64,000 bases of DNA from Flavobacterium difficile (lineage in GTDB: Bacteria > Bacteroidota > Bacteroidia > Flavobacteriales > Flavobacteriaceae). Below are positions 25,776 to 34,957 of this stretch, piece after piece. The stretch covers positions 1 to 64,000 of the forward strand of contig NZ_JAAJBT010000004.1 in NCBI RefSeq assembly GCF_011392115.1, written 5' to 3'. Below the pieces are notes generated by a model. The model saw nothing but the letters and a program-made list of their open reading frames with translations. It ran no database searches and was not told where the DNA came from. A program made the translations under genes and the position numbers. How positions within the stretch are numbered: the stretch's first letter is position 1; the number at the start of each line of letters is the position of its first letter.

Positions 25776-25783
25776 ATGATTAT

Positions 25784-27697
25784 TTATGAAAATCGAGTTA
25801 GTTTATATTTGTCTTTTATCAAATCAATTATATCATCTATGGCCATAAGAGATTTTTTTAATTCTTCTTTATCAATCTTAGATAATTTATTGGTATCGAT
25901 AAAAGCTCCATCATTATCATTTAGAATACCTTCTTTAGCTCTAAATCCTTGTAATTTTATGTAGTTTTCAGCAAAATCTAAGTATTTTTCAGCATTTTTG
26001 GCATCAGAAATAGCCATTTGTTTAAATCGCAAAAAGGTACTGTTAATCCCTTTTAAATTATAACTCAAAGCAAAAACACGAGCGGCATCAATGTAAAATT
26101 GCAATCCTTTTTCCTTTAAATTGAATTGGTCTTTATTTATACCAGTTTCTTCTACGGCAAATTTTTTGAAGAAGGTGAGTGGTTGCGGTAGCTTCAGTAA
26201 TTGATTCCCTATGTAATCAAAAAATATTTTATTGTTGGCTAAGTTTTGATGAATAGCAATTTCTAATGAATCTTTAATTTTAATTTCACCATAAATGTAT
26301 TCAAAATCAAAGAAAATACCACTGAAATCAGACATGTTTTCACCTGGTGACTTAATACAATTACTATAAATTGCCGTAAAATCAGATAAGGATTTACACC
26401 ATTTTATATTGCTTGCTAAATGCTCATTTGGACAAGGTTTATAGCCTAACAATTCCATGTTTGAAATGACTAATTTCGCCAATTGAACAAAGTAAAATTT
26501 AACATCTCGATGTTTATCAGCTGCAATATCTTCATAAACAATCATGTTGTCTTGATCACTTAATACCAATTGTTCTTTTCTTGCTTGACTACCTAACGCT
26601 AACCAAACAAATCGAGCAGGAGGAGTACCTAATTTTTCGATACAAAATTTAATATTTTGCTCAATTATGGTATGCAAAATACCACCAGCTGTATTGTTAA
26701 TATGGAAAATTGGAATGTTTTTGGTGAATGAATTTTGAATGACAAACAAATATTTAGAGTGAATATATTTTAATTCTTCAAAATTTTTGGCTTTTCTTAT
26801 TTCATCAATTAACACTCCTGGATTATTGGATTGCGATTTTATAATATCTCTTTCAGAAATCATCCCTTTTATACGAGTATTTTCTGTTCCATCTTCGGTA
26901 ACACATAAATAATTGGTATCATTTTTCAACAACAACAACTGAGCTTCTGCTACCGAAATTGATTCTTCAACAATAGTTACATTTTGTTGCATTATAGAAC
27001 TACAATCTGCTTCCAAATTAAGTGTTCCAAAGGCAATTTTTTTTCTAAAATCGGCATCAGTTAGTAAGCCTGAAATTCTAGCATTTTGTGTGATAATTGC
27101 AACTGATGAATTGCGTTCAACCATTTTTTTCGCTGCAGAAGCTATAGAAGTATGAACTGGAAGTAAAAGCGGATTTTTATCATATTCAAGTTCCTGAAAA
27201 TAAGAAAAATCTGTTAGTTCTGATTCTGAACCAGCTTCCGAAATAGCCTTTAAATTCTGATAATTTTCACCGGTAGATTTTGATTGTTCAGAAAAACTTT
27301 CCAAAAAGTAATCCATTACAGCTGCATATTTTGCTAATAATGGTTTAAATAAAACAATTGGTATGGCATAAACAACCGCATCTTCATTAGCAATTGAATT
27401 TAAGGCATAGTTATTTTTAGCAAAAAAGGGACGTAAACCAAATATCGATCCTACATAACATTTCGAAATTAATGTTTCTTGAGCATCAATAATCTTAGTT
27501 AAATGAATAATCCCTGAATGAACGATGTAAAAATTTTTATGTAATTCGTCGTTAATTTTAAATAAGCGTTTAGATTTCTCTAAATATATAATTTCACTTT
27601 GTGTAGCAATATCCAATAAATCTGTAAATGCTACAGTTTTAAATGGATCATGTTGTTGTAAAAAGTCTACAATATTTTCTGCAAAAGTGTTCTTCAT
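25784..27697 (-). CDS. cNMP-binding/CBS/DUF294 nucleotidyltransferase-like protein
   Basis: A 637-residue cytoplasmic protein. Residues 15-135 form a cyclic-nucleotide-binding fold, about 165-290 two CBS domains (ISGLLTDADFRKKI and IKGMISERDIIKS end each), about 310-470 a DUF294 nucleotidyltransferase domain with GSQARKEQLVLSDQDN (the GS...D-x-D metal site), and 490-637 the DUF294 C-terminal helical domain. It likely senses a cyclic or adenine nucleotide and modifies or binds a partner protein. The target is unknown. Co-transcribed with the DnaQ-fold gene downstream. In other phyla this pair sits with actP/acs, which suggests a link to the carboxylate island at 3-14 kb. Confidence 0.9.
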   Translation of the reverse strand: MKNTFAENIVDFLQQHDPFKTVAFTDLLDIATQSEIIYLEKSKRLFKINDELHKNFYIVHSGIIHLTKIIDAQETLISKCYVGSIFGLRPFFAKNNYALNSIANEDAVVYAIPIVLFKPLLAKYAAVMDYFLESFSEQSKSTGENYQNLKAISEAGSESELTDFSYFQELEYDKNPLLLPVHTSIASAAKKMVERNSSVAIITQNARISGLLTDADFRKKIAFGTLNLEADCSSIMQQNVTIVEESISVAEAQLLLLKNDTNYLCVTEDGTENTRIKGMISERDIIKSQSNNPGVLIDEIRKAKNFEELKYIHSKYLFVIQNSFTKNIPIFHINNTAGGILHTIIEQNIKFCIEKLGTPPARFVWLALGSQARKEQLVLSDQDNMIVYEDIAADKHRDVKFYFVQLAKLVISNMELLGYKPCPNEHLASNIKWCKSLSDFTAIYSNCIKSPGENMSDFSGIFFDFEYIYGEIKIKDSLEIAIHQNLANNKIFFDYIGNQLLKLPQPLTFFKKFAVEETGINKDQFNLKEKGLQFYIDAARVFALSYNLKGINSTFLRFKQMAISDAKNAEKYLDFAENYIKLQGFRAKEGILNDNDGAFIDTNKLSKIDKEELKKSLMAIDDIIDLIKDKYKLTRFS

Positions 27698-27849
27698 AAT
27701 TGGAGTAGTAAATACACTTCAAATTTAATCAAATTAATCGATTGTAAAAGGCATTGTTTGAAAAATTCTATTTTACATAATGTATATTATAATTCAAAAT
27801 AACTATTTTAAATATATCATAAAATCGCTGTTAATTGCTAAACATTATT

Positions 27850-27857
27850 TAATTTTG
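27850..27857 (+). promoter_or_regulatory. -7 promoter box TAATTTTG
   Basis: Matches TAnnTTTG, 24 nt before the DUF3817 gene. The DUF294 gene is divergent on the other side of this 183-nt intergenic region. Confidence 0.5.
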
Positions 27858-27880
27858 TGGAAATTTAAATTTTCATAAAA

Positions 27881-28159
27881 ATGTTAAACTGGTTTAAAAA
27901 AATCGCACTATTTGAAGGAATATCGTATTTAATTTTAATTTTTAATATGTTGGTTTTAAAACCAAACTATTTTGAAACGTACAAAATGATTTTGAAGCCT
28001 TTTGGAATGGCTCATGGAATTTTATTCATCTTATACATAATATTAGCATTTTTGCTTAAAGAAGAAAAAAATTGGAATCTTAAAAATTTCGCAATTATTT
28101 TATTAGCCTCATTAATTCCTTTTGGAACCTTTTATGTGGATAAAAAATATTTGAATTAA
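27881..28159 (+). CDS. DUF3817 membrane protein
   Basis: A 92-residue protein with three hydrophobic helices. FEGISYLILI near the start, KPFGMAHGILFILY in the middle and SLIPFGTFYVDKKY at the end are the characteristic DUF3817 segments. Function unknown. Related domains occur as tails on other transporters. It is followed 47 nt later by the mechanosensitive channel gene. Confidence 0.85.
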   Translation: MLNWFKKIALFEGISYLILIFNMLVLKPNYFETYKMILKPFGMAHGILFILYIILAFLLKEEKNWNLKNFAIILLASLIPFGTFYVDKKYLN

Positions 28160-28206
28160 TTTTTATAAATCGCATATTTCCAATTAAAAAATAAAATTTT
28201 CTAAAT

Positions 28207-29466
28207 ATGAAAGTTTTCGACTTAGCAGAACCTTTATTAAAAAAACTCGATTTTGGTACAAATTTTACCTTGTATGGTAATTTGTTTCTTAATTTATTAG
28301 TGTTATTATTTTTTGCGTATGTAATTGATTATTTAGCAAAGAAAATACTAATTATAGGTTTGGCTGTTGTTGCGACTTACACGAAATCTACTTTTGACGA
28401 TTTTTTAGTAGCCAATAAAACGGCTAAATATATGGCTCATTTAGTTCCATTATATTATATAAGTATAAAAATTCCAATTGTTTTAGATGATTTCGTTTAT
28501 TGGGAAAATATATTTGGAAAAAGTGTAAAAATTTTCATCATAGTTTTATCTCTTTTTATTGTACGAAGTATATTAAATTCGCTAAAAGATTATTTAAAAA
28601 GTTTACCAAAATACAACGACAAACCCATTGATAGTTACATTCAGGTCATTATGATTGTACTATGGATTTACGCCTTAATTTCAATTGTTTTATTACTTTT
28701 TGATACTAAAAAAGGAGTTTTATTAACTGCTTTCGGATCAATTTCTGCTTTAATTATTTTAGTATTCAGAGATACAATTTTAGGATTTGTGGCCAGTATT
28801 CAAGTCACGGTTAACGATATGGTTCGAATTGGCGATTGGATTACAGTGGATAAATTTGGAGCAGATGGTGAAGTGGAGGAAATTAATTTAGCCACAGTAA
28901 AAGTTAGAAATTTTGATAATACAACTTCCACTATTCCTACGTATAGTTTAATTTCAGATAGTTTTAGAAATTGGCGTGGAATGATAAATTCTGACGGCAG
29001 AAGAATTAAAAGACATATATTAATTAAAGGTGCAACGGTTCGTTTTATTAATAATGATGAATTAAATGCTTTTAAACGTATACAATCTGTAACTCAATAT
29101 ATTGACAGACGAAAAGCTGATATAGATAAATACAATTCTATCAACAACATAGATAAATCTTTAAATGTTAATGGTAGAAATTTAACAAACTTAGGACTTT
29201 TTAGAAAATACATTCAAAATTATATCGAATCACATCCTGGAATAAACAAAGATATGCAAATGATGGTTAGACATTTGCAGCCAACTGAAAAAGGGATTCC
29301 ATTAGAGATTTATTGTTTTAGTAAAGATAAAAAATGGGAAAACTATGAGTATATTATGGCAGATATTTTCGACCATATCATAGCATCTATTCCATATTTT
29401 GATTTAGAATTGTACGAAGCTCAGCATGTTAAAGGCGATAAATTGAATTTATTAGATGAAGAATAA
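28207..29466 (+). CDS. MscS-type mechanosensitive channel (YbdG-like)
   Basis: A 419-residue inner-membrane protein with about five membrane helices followed by an MscS core: pore helix GSISALIILVFRDTILGFVASIQ, then the beta domain VRIGDWITVDKFGADGEVEEINLATVKVRNFDNT. The C-terminal region includes DGRRIKRHI and a long insertion typical of YbdG/MscM proteins (415 residues in E. coli). It opens under membrane tension to release solutes during hypo-osmotic shock. Monocistronic or with the DUF3817 gene. Confidence 0.9.
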   Translation: MKVFDLAEPLLKKLDFGTNFTLYGNLFLNLLVLLFFAYVIDYLAKKILIIGLAVVATYTKSTFDDFLVANKTAKYMAHLVPLYYISIKIPIVLDDFVYWENIFGKSVKIFIIVLSLFIVRSILNSLKDYLKSLPKYNDKPIDSYIQVIMIVLWIYALISIVLLLFDTKKGVLLTAFGSISALIILVFRDTILGFVASIQVTVNDMVRIGDWITVDKFGADGEVEEINLATVKVRNFDNTTSTIPTYSLISDSFRNWRGMINSDGRRIKRHILIKGATVRFINNDELNAFKRIQSVTQYIDRRKADIDKYNSINNIDKSLNVNGRNLTNLGLFRKYIQNYIESHPGINKDMQMMVRHLQPTEKGIPLEIYCFSKDKKWENYEYIMADIFDHIIASIPYFDLELYEAQHVKGDKLNLLDEE

Positions 29467-29477
29467 TCAACAAAATA

Positions 29478-29882
29478 TTAAATAATTGAGTTGATTATTT
29501 CTAAATGATCGAACGCTAATTCTGGTAAATTGTTTAACGAAAACCATTTAACTTCTTTTGCATCATCTTTCGCTTGAATAGTTTGATTTTTTATATAATA
29601 AGTTTGATAAGCTATTGATATCATATGGCCACGAGGATCACGATAAGGTTTTCCAAAGGCACCTATTTGTATCATTTTATCAGTTTCAATATTTGTTTCT
29701 TCAAATAGTTCTCTCCTAGCCGCTTGTTCTAAATCTTCATTCTCATCGACAAATCCTCCAGGTAATGCCCAACAATTTTTATACGGTTCATTTAATCTTT
29801 TAATTAATAAAATCTCATTTGTATCGGTGTTAATAACTAACACATCAACTGTTACAAATATTTTTGATATATACTTAGACAT
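29478..29882 (-). CDS. Nudix hydrolase
   Basis: A 134-residue Nudix-fold protein. The Nudix box spans residues 43-65 (G43, E49, R57-E58-L59, E61-E62, I65), with Asn in place of the last Gly. It hydrolyses a nucleoside diphosphate linked to another moiety. The sequence WALPGGFVDENE and the preceding KRLNEPYKNC resemble ADP-ribose or NrtR-like Nudix proteins, but substrate specificity cannot be read here. It is convergent with the channel gene, whose stop codon lies 11 nt away. Confidence 0.88.
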   Translation of the reverse strand: MSKYISKIFVTVDVLVINTDTNEILLIKRLNEPYKNCWALPGGFVDENEDLEQAARRELFEETNIETDKMIQIGAFGKPYRDPRGHMISIAYQTYYIKNQTIQAKDDAKEVKWFSLNNLPELAFDHLEIINSII

Positions 29883-29913
29883 ATTTATTTTTTTTGTAAA
29901 TTTAAAGTAAAAA

Positions 29914-30309
29914 ATGATAGAACGTAGCCAGTTTCTTTTGCCTTTAAAAACAGTTAAGTTTGGAAATGAAAATGTAGCATCTTTAAGTGAAGAATATTTT
30001 CAAAATAACACTTTACGCCCTATTCTTAAATTACAAAACGATTTATTACTTGCTGTTTTTAAGAATTATGCTATAAAACAAAAAAATACATTTTTCGCTT
30101 TGTCTCCAGATAAAAAAGAAAAGTATATTGAAAATGCAATTCAAAAAGATTTAAAATTTAGAAACGCATTAAAAGGTATGATTATTGGATTATTTAGCCT
30201 TGAAGAATATTCAGATTACACCAAAAACTCCTCAAATTTAAACAAACGTATGATGACAATGTTAATCGAAAGGTTAAAAAGTCAGATTCAAATACTAACA
30301 ATTGAATAA
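29914..30309 (+). CDS. Conserved flavobacterial helical protein
   Basis: A 131-residue, lysine-rich and probably all-helical protein (SEEYFQNNTLRPILKLQNDLLL, then KYIENAIQKDLKFRNALKGMIIGLF). I recognise it as a conserved flavobacterial family sometimes labelled 'glyoxalase', for which I see no glyoxalase metal ligands, so no function is assigned. The DCC protein gene starts at the base after its stop codon, indicating an operon. Confidence 0.75.
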   Translation: MIERSQFLLPLKTVKFGNENVASLSEEYFQNNTLRPILKLQNDLLLAVFKNYAIKQKNTFFALSPDKKEKYIENAIQKDLKFRNALKGMIIGLFSLEEYSDYTKNSSNLNKRMMTMLIERLKSQIQILTIE

Positions 30310-30729
30310 ATGGATATTGAAAATTTACCAAAAGATAAAAAAATAATTCTTTTTGATGGCATTTGTAATTATTGTAATGATAAAATTAATTTCGTTATAA
30401 GAAAAGATAAAAACGATGTTTTCCGTTTTGTACCATTGCAAAGTGAAACTGGTCAAAAAATAATTCAATATTTAGGCATAAACCCTTCAATTGATAGTAT
30501 TATATTATACGAACCTGGTTATGCCTATTTTATTAAGTCGGAAGCAGTTTTTAGAATTATCAAAGACTTATCATCATCAGTAAAAGTTTTGCTTTTATTT
30601 ACTTTTATTCCTACAAGTATTAAAAATATTTTTTACGATATAATTGCTAGGAACAGATACAACTGGTTCGGAAAGAAAGAGAGTTGCATGATACCCACTC
30701 TAGAATTAAAAAGTAAATTTTTAGAATAA
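30310..30729 (+). CDS. DCC-family thiol-disulfide oxidoreductase
   Basis: A 139-residue protein with the DCC motif in the form F15-D16-G17-I18-C19-N20-Y21-C22 and a later RNRYNWFGKKESCMIP, both conserved in the DCC (YuxK-like) family. The CxxC pair suggests a thioredoxin-like redox function. The partner is unknown. Start codon directly abuts the previous stop codon, and a bidirectional terminator overlaps its own stop. Confidence 0.88.
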   Translation: MDIENLPKDKKIILFDGICNYCNDKINFVIRKDKNDVFRFVPLQSETGQKIIQYLGINPSIDSIILYEPGYAYFIKSEAVFRIIKDLSSSVKVLLLFTFIPTSIKNIFYDIIARNRYNWFGKKESCMIPTLELKSKFLE

Positions 30730-30757
30730 AAAAATCCTGAATTGCTTCAGGATTTTT
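30728..30757. terminator. Bidirectional terminator
   Basis: Perfect 12-bp stem AAAAATCCTGAA/TTCAGGATTTTT with loop TTGC serves both the DCC operon (plus) and the convergent secreted-protein gene (minus). Confidence 0.9.
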
Positions 30758-30778
30758 AATTTAAAATTTATTTATGGA

Positions 30779-32371
30779 TTATTCTTTAACTATTTTCTTA
30801 GTAAAATTACCATTTTCAGTTTCAAGAGATAATAAATATATTCCAGAATTTATTTTAGTTAAATCAATTGCTTCAAAATTAGAAACATTTTCCTGAATAA
30901 CTCTTCCATTAATATCTGAAATTACAATTTTGTTTATTTTTAAATTATTAGTATTTTCAATTTTTAAAATATCAAAAACTGGATTAGGATAAATATTGAA
31001 ATTTGATGTTAAAAATGAATCAACAGATAAAGCAGAAGTAACAGTTACATTGTCAAGTAAAACACTTGATCTTTGTGCAGTGGTATGTTGAGGACATGTA
31101 TGATTAAATCCTAAGTAGTAAACACCTGCAGTTGTAGCTGTAAAAGTTGCTGTATTTTGTACATAAGCAGCTGTACTTGTTACTGAAAAAGATGGTGTAA
31201 GAGTAGTCGTTTGTGAAGCTACATTGGCTGCGGTTCCAATACTCAAAGCTAAATTATTGACAGAAGTAGTACCTGCTGCTCTATTCAATCTATGACTGTA
31301 GTTAATTGTGATTTGTTGTCCAGCTGCTAAAGTTATTCCACGTGAAAATAACCATGAGTTTGATGCTGTATTTGTACTTGAAGAAGCTAAAGCAATGTTA
31401 ACACCATCTACTGCAAAACCAGCAGGTACATTTGCAGCAATACCCCAAAATCCACTTGTAGTATTTGCTGCAGTAGCAGCAGTAAACGTAGACCAACCAG
31501 CTTGTGGTAAGTTTAAACTCTCAAAACCATAACTGTAATTTGGAGCTGTAGGTTGTGTTGTAACTGTTGTAAATACATAAGGACCATCCCAGGCATTTTC
31601 TGTAGTAGTGCCACATTTAGATTTTACATAAAAAGAATAAGCAGTACCAGCAGTAAGGCCTGTAATGTTTGCAGATGGAGATGTTAAACCACTAACAATT
31701 GTACCTGAACCTAAAGCAAATCCTAATGGTCCATATTGTAAATCAAATTGTGATGCAGTACTATTCCAAGATAAAGTTGCTGTATTTTCCGTAATTAAGC
31801 TAGATTTAGCTCCTACAACACCAGGACACGCTGTCACGCTAATATCATCAATTCTAATTAAATCAGCATCATTTGCTTCGTATTGAAATCTAATTTTTAC
31901 ATTAGACTGACCAAGAAAAGGGGCTCCTAACTGAATATTTTTGTATAATGGTTGATAATCTGTAAATGTAGGTTCATTTTCTTCAACCCAAATAGTTGTC
32001 CAAGTTACACCATTATCAGTAGATACTTGACATCTTAAATCACCAGCAGGTATTGTAACCATATATTCAAAACCAACTATTGCTGTGAAATTCACATAAC
32101 AATTGGTTAAACCAACAGAACTAAATGAAGGAGAAATTAATTTTTCATCCTGGGTTGCTGCAACCCAATTTACTATCGCAGAACCATTTCCTGTAGCGGC
32201 AGGGTTACCAACACTTCTAGACCAATTGTATAAAGTGTTAGGATGTGTGTTTTCAACAGTCCATCCTGTAGGAGGAAAAGTTGAACCTTCGAAATCTTCT
32301 CTTAATAAAGTTTGAGAAGTACCAATTAACGTAGAAAACAACACGCCAAAAGTAAGTAGTTTTTTCTTCAT
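30779..32371 (-). CDS. Type IX-secreted protein with jelly-roll and Fn3 domains
   Basis: A 530-residue exported protein. Signal peptide to about residue 19, a choice-of-anchor J-like jelly roll (REDFEGSTFPPTGWTVEN to about residue 180, ending LIRIDDISV), a fibronectin type III domain (about 185-270: SSLITENTATLSWNS), a second jelly-roll-like region (280-445), and a C-terminal sorting domain (about 455-530: FNIYPNPVFDILKIEN... GIYLLSLETENGNFTKKIVKE) that directs type IX secretion and surface attachment. No catalytic residues seen. Probably an adhesin or a carbohydrate-binding surface protein. Confidence 0.85.
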   Translation of the reverse strand: MKKKLLTFGVLFSTLIGTSQTLLREDFEGSTFPPTGWTVENTHPNTLYNWSRSVGNPAATGNGSAIVNWVAATQDEKLISPSFSSVGLTNCYVNFTAIVGFEYMVTIPAGDLRCQVSTDNGVTWTTIWVEENEPTFTDYQPLYKNIQLGAPFLGQSNVKIRFQYEANDADLIRIDDISVTACPGVVGAKSSLITENTATLSWNSTASQFDLQYGPLGFALGSGTIVSGLTSPSANITGLTAGTAYSFYVKSKCGTTTENAWDGPYVFTTVTTQPTAPNYSYGFESLNLPQAGWSTFTAATAANTTSGFWGIAANVPAGFAVDGVNIALASSSTNTASNSWLFSRGITLAAGQQITINYSHRLNRAAGTTSVNNLALSIGTAANVASQTTTLTPSFSVTSTAAYVQNTATFTATTAGVYYLGFNHTCPQHTTAQRSSVLLDNVTVTSALSVDSFLTSNFNIYPNPVFDILKIENTNNLKINKIVISDINGRVIQENVSNFEAIDLTKINSGIYLLSLETENGNFTKKIVKE

Positions 32372-32399
32372 ATTTTTTAATTAATAGTTATTTAAAATC

Positions 32400-32407
32400 C
32401 AAAGTTA
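32400..32407 (-). promoter_or_regulatory. -7 promoter box TAACTTTG
   Basis: On the minus strand TAACTTTG matches TAnnTTTG, 28 nt before the ATG of the type IX-secreted protein gene. Confidence 0.5.
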
Positions 32408-32522
32408 ATTAAAAAAAGATTACATTAATTTTTTTTAACATAAATATAATTTCAACCAAAATAATACTTTCAACTTAGTAACAATATCGAGAATTTTAGT
32501 AAATTAAAAATCATAAATTATG

Positions 32523-33692
32523 TTATTTCAATTTTCTCCTATTTCTTTCAGAAATAATCAAAGTTAATTCTCTACCCGTTTGTCCTGCTACTGATGTATT
32601 TTCTTGTGCACGTCTTATTAAATAAGGCATCACATCTTTTACTGGTCCAAAAGGCAAATATTTTGCAACATTATAGTTATTTGCTGCTAGGTTATAACTA
32701 ATATTATCACTCATACCATATAATTGTCCAAACCAAATTCGTGAATCATTTGTAGCAATTCCTTTTTGCTCCATCAAATTCATCAATAAATACGAACTTT
32801 CTTCATTATGAGTTCCAGCAAAAATAGCCATTTCATTAATGTTTTCTAGCATATAAGTTAAGCCAGCATTAAAATTAGCATCTGTAGCTTGTTTACTTTC
32901 ACAAATTGGGTTTTTGTATCCTTTCTCTTCAGCACGCTTGGCTTCTTTTTCCATATATGCACCACGTACTAATTTCATTCCAATGTGAAACCCTTTTTCT
33001 TTAGCACGCAAGTGTAATTGCTTCAAATAATCTACTCTATCCCAACGGTATAATTGCAAAGTGTTGAAAATTAATGCTTTTTTTGTATTAAATTTCTCCA
33101 TCATTTTTTCCACTAAATCATCAGCAGCATCTTGCATCCAAGTTTCTTCCCCATCAATTAAAATTTGAACATCATTTTCATAAGCATATTGACAAATTTT
33201 TTCAAATCGTGCCACTACCCTATTCCATTCATTTTGTTCACTTGAAGTTAATGGTAAATTTGTTCCAACTTTTTCATACAAATCAATTCTTCCTAATCCA
33301 GTTGGCTTAAAAACAGCAAAAGGAATGGCTTTATTTTCTTTTGCAAAATCGATAGTTTTTAATGTCATTTTCAAACAAGCATCAAACTGCTCTTCTTCTT
33401 CTTTTCCTTCCACAGAGTAATCTAAAACAGAAGAAACACCTTTGGTATACATTTTTGCAACAACTTTCAAGCAATCTTGCTCGCTTACGCCGCCACAAAA
33501 ATGATCAAAAACTGTTTTTCTAATGATTCCTTCAACTGGCAAATGAAATTTTAAAGCGAAATTTGTTAATGAGGTTCCAATTTTTACTAATGATGGTTTT
33601 CCAATCATTTGAAATAGAAAATGAGCTCTGTTTAATTCTGAATTAGATTTTAACGAAAATGCGTTCTCAGTATTGTTAAATATTTTCTCCAT
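32523..33692 (-). CDS. Proline dehydrogenase
   Basis: A 389-residue flavoenzyme of the PutA/PRODH barrel family that oxidises proline to pyrroline-5-carboxylate and delivers electrons to quinone. Recognisable segments: FAVFKPTGLGR, QILIDGEETWMQDA, IFNTLQLYRWDRVDYL, GFHIGMKLVRGAYMEKE (FAD/active site), FAGTHNEESS, WFGQLYGMSDNISYNLA and YLPFGPVKDVMPYLIRRAQEN with the substrate-binding RR pair. The length fits the single-function enzyme, and the P5C dehydrogenase is not nearby. Divergent from aroB with 99 nt between start codons. Confidence 0.95.
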   Translation of the reverse strand: MEKIFNNTENAFSLKSNSELNRAHFLFQMIGKPSLVKIGTSLTNFALKFHLPVEGIIRKTVFDHFCGGVSEQDCLKVVAKMYTKGVSSVLDYSVEGKEEEEQFDACLKMTLKTIDFAKENKAIPFAVFKPTGLGRIDLYEKVGTNLPLTSSEQNEWNRVVARFEKICQYAYENDVQILIDGEETWMQDAADDLVEKMMEKFNTKKALIFNTLQLYRWDRVDYLKQLHLRAKEKGFHIGMKLVRGAYMEKEAKRAEEKGYKNPICESKQATDANFNAGLTYMLENINEMAIFAGTHNEESSYLLMNLMEQKGIATNDSRIWFGQLYGMSDNISYNLAANNYNVAKYLPFGPVKDVMPYLIRRAQENTSVAGQTGRELTLIISERNRRKLK

Positions 33693-33791
33693 TTTTATTA
33701 TGAAAATTTAAGGAATGCAAATATACTTATTGATGTAATGATTTCTCCTTTTTTTTAATTTATTTTGCAAAGAATTTTATAAAAAAAATCG

Positions 33792-34862
33792 ATGAACCCT
33801 ATTCAAGCCAATAATTATTCTATTTATTTTAATGATACTAGTTTTGTTTATTTAGAAAACCTTCTCAAAAAAGAAAACTATTCTAAAATTTTTGTTTTAG
33901 TTGATGAAAACACGAATGAGAATTGTTTGCCTTATTTTCTTTCCAATTTACCAACAGAAATAGAAATAGAAATTATTGAAATTGAAGTCGGAGAAGAAAA
34001 TAAAAACATCTATACTTGTTTAGATTTATGGCATACTTTAATTGAGTTAGGTGCAGATAGAAAAAGTATTTTACTGAATCTTGGTGGTGGTGTAATTACT
34101 GATATTGGTGGTTTTGTTGCTTGTACTTTTAAAAGAGGAATTGATTTTATAAATATACCCACTACACTTTTAGCTATGGTTGACGCTTCTATTGGTGGTA
34201 AAAACGGCGTGGATTTAGGGAATTTAAAAAATCAAATTGGCGTAATTAAAGAACCAAAATCGGTTGTGGTTATTACTAAATTTTTAGAAACTTTGCCATC
34301 CAATGAAATGCGTTCCGGTTTGGCAGAAATGTTAAAACATGGTTTAATTTACGACAAAAAATATTGGGATAAATTAAAAAATTTAAATAATTTAAATACA
34401 GATGATTTAGATGTTTTAATTAAAGAATCAATTGAAATAAAAAACAAAATTGTTTCTGAAGATTTAACAGAAAACGGAATTAGAAAAGCCTTAAATTTTG
34501 GACATACATTAGGACATGCTATTGAGAGTTATTTTTTAGAATCTGAACATAAAAAAACTTTGTTGCATGGTGAAGCAGTTGCCGTTGGAATGATTTTAGA
34601 AAGTCATTTATCATTACAACTAAATCTGATTTCAAATGATGAATATGCAGAAATCAAATACATTATTACCGATGTTTATGAAAAGGTTGTTTTTGATGAA
34701 GCTGACATTCAAAAAATTATAGATTTATTAATTTTTGACAAGAAAAATGAGTTTGGAAAAGTACAATTTGCTTTATTAAACAAAATAGGAGAAATTAAAA
34801 TCAATCAAACCGTTGATAACTCTCTGATTTTATTAGCTTTTCAAGATTATTTACAGATTTAA
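33792..34862 (+). CDS. aroB: 3-dehydroquinate synthase
   Basis: A 356-residue enzyme converting DAHP to 3-dehydroquinate, second step of the shikimate pathway. NAD-binding LNLGGGVITDIGGFVA, PTTLLAMVDASIGGKNGVD, GLAEMLKHGLI and the metal-binding NFGHTLGHAIE and LHGEAVAVGM motifs are all present, so the enzyme should be active. Expected length 350-365. Single gene. Aromatic synthesis ends with trpA elsewhere in the window. Confidence 0.97.
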   Translation: MNPIQANNYSIYFNDTSFVYLENLLKKENYSKIFVLVDENTNENCLPYFLSNLPTEIEIEIIEIEVGEENKNIYTCLDLWHTLIELGADRKSILLNLGGGVITDIGGFVACTFKRGIDFINIPTTLLAMVDASIGGKNGVDLGNLKNQIGVIKEPKSVVVITKFLETLPSNEMRSGLAEMLKHGLIYDKKYWDKLKNLNNLNTDDLDVLIKESIEIKNKIVSEDLTENGIRKALNFGHTLGHAIESYFLESEHKKTLLHGEAVAVGMILESHLSLQLNLISNDEYAEIKYIITDVYEKVVFDEADIQKIIDLLIFDKKNEFGKVQFALLNKIGEIKINQTVDNSLILLAFQDYLQI

Positions 34863-34902
34863 TATTTTTTTAAATTACAACTATTTTTAGCAATATTATT
34901 TT

Positions 34903-34910
34903 TACTTTTG
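34903..34910 (+). promoter_or_regulatory. -7 promoter box TACTTTTG
   Basis: Matches TAnnTTTG, 48 nt before the arginine decarboxylase ATG. Drives the polyamine gene pair. Confidence 0.55.
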
Positions 34911-34957
34911 CTAATCGTTTTGGAACTAATTTTTTCAATTAAACTTTTATTTATTCA

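Noticed and set aside
29914..30309. Glyoxalase
   Set aside because: No glyoxalase metal-binding residues or beta-alpha-beta-beta-beta pattern is visible. The protein is helical and of unknown function.
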